From Chlamydiales bacterium (GTDB lineage Bacteria; Chlamydiota; Chlamydiia; Chlamydiales; FEN-1388), in NCBI GenBank assembly GCA_021372185.1, contig JAJFUY010000189.1, positions 1-17,729 on the forward strand: a DNA stretch of 17,729 nt, written 5' to 3'. Positions 1-5,311 of this stretch are shown piece after piece. Made by a program: the position numbers and the translations under genes. The notes under the pieces were generated by a model that was not told the origin of the DNA, made no database searches, and saw only the letters and a list, made by a program, of their open reading frames with translations. Position 1 is the stretch's first letter; every line of letters begins with the position of its first letter.

Positions 1-17
1 CATAACTACTAGCGAAG

Positions 18-225
18 CTTCTGGAGTGCGGTAATTTTTTACCGCTTTTAATTTTCGACCACACACCGATTTATCAATAACTTCCACAACTTACACGAAC
101 GTTCAATACTTTGTTTAACCCATTTGTGTCATAGTATGGGGCTATTATTGTATGTTTTGGGGGATATCGAAGATATAGTGCATAGTCAAAAATTAAGAGC
201 GGTAAAAAATTACCGCACTCCAAAG
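18..225 (-). repeat. Inverted-repeat element, copy A (MITE-like)
   Basis: A 208-bp non-coding element whose reverse complement matches the element at 5064-5267 along nearly its whole length. Its ends are terminal inverted repeats of roughly 40-50 bp that read CTTTGGAGTGCGG inward, with one difference at the left end (CTTCTGGAG). Each end holds an internal hairpin, GCGGTAA-TTTT-TTACCGC. The centre shares the 8-bp palindrome GAACGTTC and the block GTAAGTTGTGGAAGTTATTG with copy B. No transposase is nearby. Small size, terminal inverted repeats and more than one copy suggest a MITE or other dispersed non-autonomous repeat. Similarity to the other copy seems to continue to about base 241. Confidence 0.88.
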
Positions 226-251
226 CCTTCGGCAAATGTCCAAACTCGAGT

Positions 252-279
252 CCCAGGGCGCACTTAAGTGCGACCTGGG
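252..279. repeat. REP-like long palindrome
   Basis: A perfect 14-bp palindrome, CGCACTTAAGTGCG, is flanked by CCCAGG and CCTGGG, separated from it on each side by one non-pairing base (G and A). Together they form a 28-nt hairpin with a single internal mismatch. It looks like a short dispersed intergenic palindrome (REP-like) and may also stop transcription coming from the helical-repeat gene, although it has no U-tract. Confidence 0.7.
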
Positions 280-290
280 CTACCTTACAT

Positions 291-307
291 CACTCTCTTC
301 GAGAGTG
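291..307. terminator. Short perfect hairpin, possible terminator
   Basis: CACTCTC-TTC-GAGAGTG is a perfect 7-bp stem with a 3-nt loop, about 90 bases downstream of the stop codon of the minus-strand helical-repeat gene. There is no run of U after the stem on the minus strand, so a terminator role is only plausible. With the larger palindrome at 252-279 it makes two hairpins in a row. Confidence 0.4.
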
Positions 308-350
308 AAATAGAGTTCCCCTAATTGGACCTGCGGACCACAAATTTCAT

Positions 351-386
351 CTTATTCTTATTCTTTGTCTTTGTCTTTGTCTTTTT
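351..386 (-). repeat. Hexamer microsatellite just after a stop codon
   Basis: On the minus strand the tract reads AAAAAG, then ACAAAG three times, then AATAAG twice. It begins 9 bases after the TAG stop of the helical-repeat gene. Because the unit is 6 bases it stays in the reading frame of that gene and would encode Lys-Thr and Asn-Lys dipeptides if the stop were read through; the next in-frame stop is TAG at 321-323. Confidence 0.75.
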
Positions 387-395
387 CTGCTGGCT

Positions 396-1877
396 CTAAA
401 ATGAATTTTCTTCCAGGGCGTTGGACATGAGGGTCATTTTGCGGATGTGTAGGCGAAGCTCGGTTGCTATGTAGGTGATGGCTTTTTCTTTGATTTTGTC
501 AAACACCTGTCTGATTGAGGTGTCTAATTCTGCTGGGGTAAGGTTTAGGCTGTTAAAGAATTCTTCTTTTAGCGTGATGTATTTACTGATTTTGCCAGAT
601 ATTAAGGCCTGCGGGCCGCATTTGCCTATGCCATAATAGCTATTTAGGTCGTAAGGCATATCTGCATCTTTAAAATTGCCAAGAACAAAGTGCACCTGAT
701 GAGTAAGTTGTAAAAGCTCAAGATATTCACTTGTCTTTTCATCACCACAAGTTGGCAGGCCGTTGGTAATAAACGCCTTGATAAATTGAATGATTCTGGC
801 TTCAAGGGCTTTGGGGGCATCATTTGGCTCATTAGTCTTCACAATATGATTTTCCCAGTCATAGCCATAATAGAGGCCTAGCTCAAAAGTAACCTGTGCT
901 TTGGGAAAGCCTGAGAGTGATACTGCATCGCCCCGAGGGATGCCCTGTATAAATTCTTGGCTAGCCTTCTCAGAGTAGCGAAATCCTATAGAGCGGCTGG
1001 CTAAAAATTCAAATTCATCTCGTGATAAAGGAAGATCTTTTGTTGTGTTGGCCACTTCGAGAATCTTACGAACTTTGGTTCTTGCTACATAGGCTTGGAA
1101 AAATCTGAGTGGGTCTTGATTTGTCGGTTTTATAGCTTTGACGCTCTTTATTGGAGCTTCTACTTTCGTTTGCCTTTTTTCTACAGCTTCTTTTTTGGCA
1201 ATCGCAAGTTTGATAGAGTTGATGAATGTACCAAAACTGCATGGAAGTTTTTGTGAGGCCGCTGATATCACTTGATCTCTAGAATCATTTGAGATTCGAG
1301 AGATATGGTACATAAGTTGGCACCATTGACTTGGTTCTGTAAAGTGCACAAATAGTGGTTTTGCCTGTTCTATCACATCAAAGCGGGCTTTTGCAGGAAG
1401 TTGCCCAACAGTTTTGAGGACTGCACATCTCCAGATATTGCCTTGAAAGTCTTGCACAAGAGGAATTGTGAGTGTTACCACTTCATCTCTTTGTTCAGGA
1501 TCGATGGCAAGAAGTTCAATAATTGTATCTGTAACATCAAACGATTGAAGTTCTCGATTTGCTAAAAATGTGTGTACTTGACGCTGGATATTTTGCCTTT
1601 CTTGCTGCGGAACCTTAGCTACCCACTCAATTAAAAGAGGGGCAAGATCGAGCATGTTACTATGGATTAACCCTTCTGAACATGTGATGACACTTGCTTT
1701 TTCATCAAGACTCACCTGTTCAAGTGCGCGAGTAATTCGAGTCATAATAGCTTCTTGCTCATCAGGATTCAAGTGCTGTACTGCCTGAGAAAATGGAGGA
1801 GTTTTTTTGGTCATCTCAGGCAAATTATAGATATCAGTCTCAAAAGACTTCACACCACAAGGGGTTACACTACTCAT
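396..1877 (-). CDS. Helical-repeat (HEAT/ARM-like) protein of unknown function
   Basis: 493 residues from the ATG at 1877; a TTG one codon upstream (1880) is also possible. I do not recognise a named family. The first ~210 residues hold about five units of 35-37 residues. Each has a short helix-start motif (NPDEQEAIM, LDEKASVI, PQQERQNIQ, DPEQRDEVV, PAKARFDVI, NDSRDQVI) followed by a second hydrophobic helix, which suggests an alpha-solenoid binding scaffold. Residues ~225-250 are a Lys-rich linker and ~250-493 a second, unassigned domain with a Tyr/Gly-rich patch near residues 330-345. There is no signal peptide or membrane segment. A good promoter (TTGACA-N16-CATAAT) lies immediately upstream, but the Shine-Dalgarno is weak. 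Such solenoids are common in secreted proteins of amoeba-associated bacteria, so an effector role is possible but unproven. Confidence 0.8.
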   Translation of the reverse strand: MSSVTPCGVKSFETDIYNLPEMTKKTPPFSQAVQHLNPDEQEAIMTRITRALEQVSLDEKASVITCSEGLIHSNMLDLAPLLIEWVAKVPQQERQNIQRQVHTFLANRELQSFDVTDTIIELLAIDPEQRDEVVTLTIPLVQDFQGNIWRCAVLKTVGQLPAKARFDVIEQAKPLFVHFTEPSQWCQLMYHISRISNDSRDQVISAASQKLPCSFGTFINSIKLAIAKKEAVEKRQTKVEAPIKSVKAIKPTNQDPLRFFQAYVARTKVRKILEVANTTKDLPLSRDEFEFLASRSIGFRYSEKASQEFIQGIPRGDAVSLSGFPKAQVTFELGLYYGYDWENHIVKTNEPNDAPKALEARIIQFIKAFITNGLPTCGDEKTSEYLELLQLTHQVHFVLGNFKDADMPYDLNSYYGIGKCGPQALISGKISKYITLKEEFFNSLNLTPAELDTSIRQVFDKIKEKAITYIATELRLHIRKMTLMSNALEENSF

Positions 1878-1885
1878 CAATACAT

Positions 1886-1896
1886 CTCATTATGAG
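1886..1896. promoter_or_regulatory. Small dyad near a transcription start
   Basis: CTCATTATGAG is an 11-base palindrome around a central T. It falls where transcription from the minus-strand promoter at 1902-1929 should begin, so it could be an operator half-site pair or a 5' RNA stem. It is short, so chance is a real alternative. Confidence 0.25.
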
Positions 1897-1901
1897 GTAA
1901 A

Positions 1902-1929
1902 ATTATGCAAATAATTATTATATTGTCAA
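1902..1929 (-). promoter_or_regulatory. Promoter for the helical-repeat gene
   Basis: On the minus strand a perfect -35 TTGACA (1924-1929) is followed by a 16-bp spacer and the -10 CATAAT (1902-1907), one mismatch from consensus. The predicted start lies about 18-20 bases before the ATG at 1877. This is a sigma70-type site, which in Chlamydiota would be sigma66. Confidence 0.65.
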
Positions 1930-1960
1930 GCAAAAGTGTTCTTCAGTACTTTGTTAATTG

Positions 1961-1987
1961 TTGACTTTTTTGTTAAAAATATATTAT
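1961..1987 (+). promoter_or_regulatory. Putative promoter for the small ORF and symporter
   Basis: TTGACT (1961-1966) and TATTAT (1982-1987) are separated by 15 bp, slightly short for sigma70; TATGCT at 1985-1990 gives 18 bp instead. The site is divergent from the minus-strand promoter at 1902-1929 and lies 40 bases before the small ORF. Confidence 0.5.
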
Positions 1988-2026
1988 GCTCCATAAATGT
2001 ATCTACAATATTGCTAGGAGGTTCTT

Positions 2027-2110
2027 ATGTGTTGGCCGTTCTTTTCAATTTTACCTGTTTCTCTTCCTACCTTCAATAATTGCAATAATTATAATTGCAA
2101 CCAGCAGTAA
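2027..2110 (+). CDS. 27-residue small ORF, possible leader peptide
   Basis: ATG at 2027 follows a near-perfect Shine-Dalgarno (TAGGAGG, 2015-2022) at good spacing, stronger than that of any long gene here. The 27-codon ORF ends at TAA 2108-2110. The peptide starts MCWPFFSILPVSLP and ends in an Asn/Cys-rich stretch (NNCNNYNCNQQ). It sits between a promoter and the symporter gene, 67 bases before that ATG, with a small stem-loop (CAGCT-CTTT-AGCTG, 2144-2157) in between. This layout fits a translated leader or a small protein in the symporter mRNA. No homologue is known to me. A chance ORF with a good ribosome site remains possible. Confidence 0.5.
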   Translation: MCWPFFSILPVSLPTFNNCNNYNCNQQ

Positions 2111-2143
2111 GTTTTCTTCTTTTTCAAATATATTTTTGTTTTC

Positions 2144-2157
2144 CAGCTCTTTAGCTG
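2144..2157 (+). terminator. Weak stem-loop before the symporter gene
   Basis: CAGCT-CTTT-AGCTG is a 5-bp stem followed closely by GAGTAATTTTT, a U-rich stretch. It lies between the small ORF stop (2110) and the symporter Shine-Dalgarno (2168). It resembles a weak intrinsic terminator or attenuator. The stem is short, so the call is tentative. Confidence 0.3.
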
Positions 2158-2177
2158 AGTAATTTTTAAGGATTTTT

Positions 2178-3533
2178 ATGTTTTTCGACAGTTTTGATAA
2201 AATTGCAGAAATGCTTTTGTTTATATCGTGCGTGCTTATTTTGATTGGGTGTGTCTACATTACTGTGAAGCTGCGTTTTGTGCAGTTTCGCTTTTTTCCA
2301 GCGCTCTTTTCGCTTTTAAAAGCTTCTTTTTCAAAAAAAGAGGCTCAGAATAAATCTAACACCATTTTGCCTCACACGGCCCTCATTACGGCTATGTCTA
2401 CAACACTTGGTATTTCAACTATTGTGGCGCCGGTGATTGCCTGTAACTTAGGAGGCCCAGGTGCGCTTCTTGGGTTTTTGCTCACCTCATTTTTTGGCAG
2501 TGCTGCTACCTATGCAGAGGTAAACCTTTGCATCACCCACCGTAAACGCCATGATTCTGGCGCTATTATGGGTGGGCCTATGCAGTATCTAAAGGCTATA
2601 TTTTCGCCCTTTGTAGCGCGCTGGTATGCTGTGTGCTGTTTAGCTTTAATGCTGGCTTGGTCGGCAGCTCAGGCAAACCAGGTGGCCGCTATCCTTGACT
2701 CCCCGCTTATAGAGGGTTTTAGGGTGTCTACAATGCTTACAGGCGCTGTAACGGCTGTGTTTGTACTGGTAATGCTCATGGGCGGCATTAAGCGTGTGGG
2801 CTGGTTTTCTATGATCCATGTGCCTTTGATGTTTGTGATCTATGTGGGGTCATGCCTCTTTATAGTGCTCTCAAACCTTGATAAGATGGGTGGTGTATTA
2901 ACCGAGATCTTTACCTCGTTTTTATCGCCTCAGCCTATGGCAAGCGGCATTTTGGTTGGCGGAGCTATGAGTGGCCTTAGATGGGGTATATTTAAAGGTA
3001 TACAGTGCTGTGAAACAGGTATTGGCACCCAAACTATGCCACATTCTATGGCCGAGACCAAAAACCCGGTAGCCCAAGGGCTTTTGGCAATGCTGTCTAC
3101 CTACACAGCCGGTGTGGTGGCCTTTTTATCAGGGTGCGTAGCGCTTCTTACCAAAACATGGCAGGATCCATCCTTGCCTCTTGGTATGAGCATGGTGGCC
3201 GCTTCTTTTGAGATATACTTTTCGACCTATGGGATATGGATCATTACCGTAGCGTCACTGCTATTTGCCTCTGGACCTATTTTGGGTAACTGCTACAACG
3301 GCAGCCAGTGCTTTGGCTACCTTACAGACAACAAGCGCATCAAGGCCTATTATATAGCTTCTGCCTGCATGGTGTTTGTGGGGGCAATAGCTGATGTAAA
3401 AACGCTTTGGTCTGTGATGGATATTGTGCTTGCCTGCACGGCTCTGCCACATATTGCAGCACTCGTTGTCTATGCCTACAAAGAAGCTAAAGCTGGTTCA
3501 TCTTTAACAGAGGATATGGTTGTAGCCCAGTAG
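2178..3533 (+). CDS. Sodium:alanine/glycine symporter (AGCS family)
   Basis: 451-residue inner-membrane amino-acid:cation symporter of the AGCS family, about the usual length, with roughly 10-11 hydrophobic segments. Family landmarks appear in order: a TTLGIST/GGPGAL region (76-97), YAEV (112-115), GGPMQYL (132-138), GGAMSGLRWG (261-270) and ETGIGT (279-284), the last corresponding to the usual NEAGxGT. Two departures are visible: the usual FWMW after GGPGA is absent (LLGFLL here), and the SN before EAG is CC. Substrate choice may therefore differ from classic alanine/glycine carriers. The start is set by AAGGA (2168-2172) five bases before the ATG. Chlamydiae import many amino acids from the host, and AGCS permeases are known there. 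The last 13 codons lie in a 38-bp sequence repeated at 3761-3798, so the C-terminus may have been altered. Confidence 0.92.
   Translation: MFFDSFDKIAEMLLFISCVLILIGCVYITVKLRFVQFRFFPALFSLLKASFSKKEAQNKSNTILPHTALITAMSTTLGISTIVAPVIACNLGGPGALLGFLLTSFFGSAATYAEVNLCITHRKRHDSGAIMGGPMQYLKAIFSPFVARWYAVCCLALMLAWSAAQANQVAAILDSPLIEGFRVSTMLTGAVTAVFVLVMLMGGIKRVGWFSMIHVPLMFVIYVGSCLFIVLSNLDKMGGVLTEIFTSFLSPQPMASGILVGGAMSGLRWGIFKGIQCCETGIGTQTMPHSMAETKNPVAQGLLAMLSTYTAGVVAFLSGCVALLTKTWQDPSLPLGMSMVAASFEIYFSTYGIWIITVASLLFASGPILGNCYNGSQCFGYLTDNKRIKAYYIASACMVFVGAIADVKTLWSVMDIVLACTALPHIAALVVYAYKEAKAGSSLTEDMVVAQ
3489..3526 (+). repeat. 38-bp direct repeat, copy 1
   Basis: Identical over 38 bases to 3761-3798, starting AAAGCTGGTTCATC. 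This copy encodes the last residues of the AGCS symporter (KAGSSLTEDMVVA). The two copies are 272 bases apart, start to start, and flank the palindromic element at 3555-3726. Confidence 0.97.
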
Positions 3534-3554
3534 AGAGAAGTTTTTGATAACAAA

Positions 3555-3726
3555 GTGTGTGATTTTTTTTAACGCAGAGAAAAAACAAAAGGCGCAAAGG
3601 CGCAGAGAAATACAAATACAATAATTAACAGCGATAGCATTCGAAGAGTAGCAAATGGTATTTGATTTTTTCTCTGCGGCTCTGCGTCTTTGTTTCTTTC
3701 TCTGCGTTAAAAAATGACACACACAC
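3555..3726. repeat. AACGCAGAG palindromic element (MITE-like)
   Basis: Two arms face each other: AACGCAGAGA (3571-3580) with a GGCGCAAAGGCGCAGAG block, and the reverse complement TCTCTGCGTT (3699-3708) with CTCTGCGGCTCTGCG. Pairing continues outward through the T/A runs to GTGTGTGA and TGACACACAC, and inward to the AAATAC/ATTTG parts, giving imperfect arms of about 55-60 bp around a ~45-bp loop. I recall similar 'CTCTGCG...CTTTGCG' palindromic repeats from intergenic DNA of many bacteria. Lying between convergent genes, the folded RNA could act as a bidirectional terminator. Confidence 0.8.
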
Positions 3727-3747
3727 ATTGCCGTCAGAAGCTTTACA

Positions 3748-4974
3748 CTAATGAGTGAGCAAAGCTGGTTCATCTTTAACAGAGGATATGGTTGTAGCAT
3801 AAACTGTAAGGGCGGCAAGTAGCCCAAATACTGCTAAATAAAGCCCTACAAGTACCGGTTGATGTGTCACTTTATAGAGATAAAGTGACACAGAAGCTGC
3901 TGGCATGCCGATGGCTTGTGAGCCTAGCGTGTATCCTAGCGACAATATTGTATAGCGAGCCTGTTTTGGCACTCTTGAAAGAGCCCACGCATGATATGGC
4001 GCGGCAAAGGCCACACCGGCTGTAAGTATTATACAGCGCACAATCAGTATGGTGGTAAGTGAGGCTGATTCTAGACACCAAAAGAGCGGCATAGCCCCAA
4101 GGCCAAGAACAAGCGCCGCTGTTATCATCACCTTTTCTTTGCCTATTTTATAGGCCAAATACCCAAAACAGGGTAAAAGCAGCATATCCAGCACCAATAG
4201 CCAGCTATTCAGCTTCATCACCTCTGCCTTTGTGAGGGTTGTGATAAGCGGGATGTAGCCATTCATAAAATCAAAAGAAAAAATATAGGTGATGTAGGTG
4301 AAGCCTGAGGCTAAAATAAGGCCTATTAGGGGCCTTAGGTGAGCGCGGATGATAGCAAGGACTGGCGGCTTGGTAGTGGGTATTGGGGCATCATGATCAA
4401 TCCGCCTTAGCCATAGCCCAAAAAAGGCCGTTATTCCCCCACCCCAAAAGAGATATCTCCAGGCGGTTTCTACGACTTCATGTGCGCTGATAAGGCCTAC
4501 AAGGCTGGATGCCACAAGAATACCTACTAAAGTAGAGGCATCATAGAGGCTACTCATAAAGGAATGTTTGGCGCTGGGTGTATGTTCAAGTACATAGATA
4601 GCGCCCCCAACTGACTCCCCCGCCATAAAAAAGCTCTGCAGCATGCGCAAAGTTGCTAAAAGCATAGGCGCAAGCACCCCCACCTCAGCATATACCGGCA
4701 AAAAACCCATGCTAAAGGTAGTAAAGGCCATGCCAAGTAATGAAAGAGTAAGTGCCTGTTTGCGGCCAAACGTATCGCCAATCCAGCCAAAAAACACGGC
4801 TCCCAGAGGTTTAGTGAGAATACCAAGTGGCATCATGCCATAGGTCATGATAAGGGCCGTAATTGGGTCATACCCAGCAAAGAACAGCGGCGCCAAAAAT
4901 GGAGCCAATAGCCCAAACAGCGCACTATCGTAGTGCTCTAAAATGTTCCCAATAACACTTGCAACACGTTTCAT
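3748..4974 (-). CDS. MFS transporter, MHS/ProP-like
   Basis: 408-residue, 12-segment major facilitator of the metabolite:H+ symporter (ProP-like) group, a family that carries proline/betaine or dicarboxylates. It opens with the family N-terminus (IGNILEHYDSALFG, residues 8-21, then LAPFLAPLFF), then GDTFGRKQAL (66-75), the MFS loop 2-3 signature, and RMLQSFFMAGESVGGA (110-125). The ATG at 4974 is chosen because the frame stays open 45 codons further upstream only by translating the repeat at 5064-5267; that extension has no membrane segment. There is no clear Shine-Dalgarno. The gene converges on the AGCS gene. Its last codons (ATTISSVKDEPA) are the antisense reading of a 38-bp direct repeat shared with that gene. 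Substrate unknown. Confidence 0.9.
   Translation of the reverse strand: MKRVASVIGNILEHYDSALFGLLAPFLAPLFFAGYDPITALIMTYGMMPLGILTKPLGAVFFGWIGDTFGRKQALTLSLLGMAFTTFSMGFLPVYAEVGVLAPMLLATLRMLQSFFMAGESVGGAIYVLEHTPSAKHSFMSSLYDASTLVGILVASSLVGLISAHEVVETAWRYLFWGGGITAFFGLWLRRIDHDAPIPTTKPPVLAIIRAHLRPLIGLILASGFTYITYIFSFDFMNGYIPLITTLTKAEVMKLNSWLLVLDMLLLPCFGYLAYKIGKEKVMITAALVLGLGAMPLFWCLESASLTTILIVRCIILTAGVAFAAPYHAWALSRVPKQARYTILSLGYTLGSQAIGMPAASVSLYLYKVTHQPVLVGLYLAVFGLLAALTVYATTISSVKDEPALLTH
3761..3798 (+). repeat. 38-bp direct repeat, copy 2
   Basis: Identical to 3489-3526. Here the minus strand is coding and gives the C-terminus of the MFS transporter, a few codons before its stop at 3748-3750. Thus the same 38 bases are translated in opposite directions in two different transporters. 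Confidence 0.97.
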
Positions 4975-4981
4975 ACGCGAT

Positions 4982-5011
4982 ATTTTAACACAGAGTAAGT
5001 TATGTGGGCAA
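4982..5011 (-). promoter_or_regulatory. Tentative promoter for the MFS gene
   Basis: Minus-strand TTGCCC (5006-5011), an 18-bp spacer and TAAAAT (4982-4987). The -10 would put the start almost at the ATG (4974), implying a nearly leaderless message, which weakens the call. No better site was seen between the gene and the repeat element. Confidence 0.25.
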
Positions 5012-5021
5012 GGCTCGCGAT

Positions 5022-5044
5022 TTTTTTTAAACACAGAGAAAACT
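5022..5044. repeat. Possible remnant of the AACGCAGAG element
   Basis: A T-run followed by AAACACAGAGAAAAC resembles one arm end of the element at 3555-3726 (T-run, AACGCAGAGAAAAAAC). Only about 20 bases match and no partner arm is present, so it may be a degraded half or chance. Confidence 0.3.
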
Positions 5045-5063
5045 GTGGGGCATTTGCCGAAGG

Positions 5064-5267
5064 CTTTGGAGTGCGGTAATTTTTTACCGCTCTTAATTTT
5101 TGACCACACACTATATTTTCGATAGCCTCCAAAACATATAATAGCCCCACACTATAACAAAAATGGGAAAGCCCAAGTATTGAACGTTCATGTAAGTTGT
5201 GGAAGTTATTGTGAAATCGGTGTTTGGTCTAAAATTAAGAGCGGTAAAAAATTACCGCACTCCAAAG
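5064..5267 (+). repeat. Inverted-repeat element, copy B (MITE-like)
   Basis: 204-bp element matching the reverse complement of 18-225. Left end CTTTGGAGTGCGG and right end CCGCACTCCAAAG form terminal inverted repeats of about 49 bp with few differences. Each contains the 18-nt hairpin GCGGTAA-TTTT-TTACCGC (5073-5090; opposite orientation at 5241-5258). Outside the ends, both sides continue with a small hairpin and then GCAAATG as read outward, so the full unit may be 5049-5297. It fills the gap between the MFS gene and the proline-rich protein gene, where no other gene is seen. Confidence 0.9.
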
Positions 5268-5282
5268 CGAGCTTACGCTCGC
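5267..5282 (-). terminator. GNRA-loop hairpin after the effector operon
   Basis: On the minus strand, about 30 bases after the TAA of the proline-rich protein gene, GCGAGC-GTAA-GCTCGC forms a perfect 6-bp stem with a GNRA tetraloop. The GCGGTAA/TTACCGC hairpin and a U-rich stretch (TCTTAATTTT) follow. Together they are the likely transcription end of the effector operon. Confidence 0.5.
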
Positions 5283-5311
5283 AAGCTGCAAATGTCCATT
5301 CATGACCACAC

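Noticed and set aside
364..386. CRISPR-like or phase-variation tract
   Set aside because: The repeat is a 6-bp microsatellite with no spacers, and its length is a multiple of three, so slippage would not switch a frame.
4975..5109. 45-codon N-terminal extension of the MFS transporter
   Set aside because: It is the chance open frame of the repeat arm and its flank, has no membrane segment, and the family N-terminus begins at the ATG at 4974.
18..5267. Composite transposon or insertion sequence
   Set aside because: The flanking inverted elements are only ~205 bp and no transposase or recombinase gene lies in or beside the block, so only a non-autonomous repeat can be supported.
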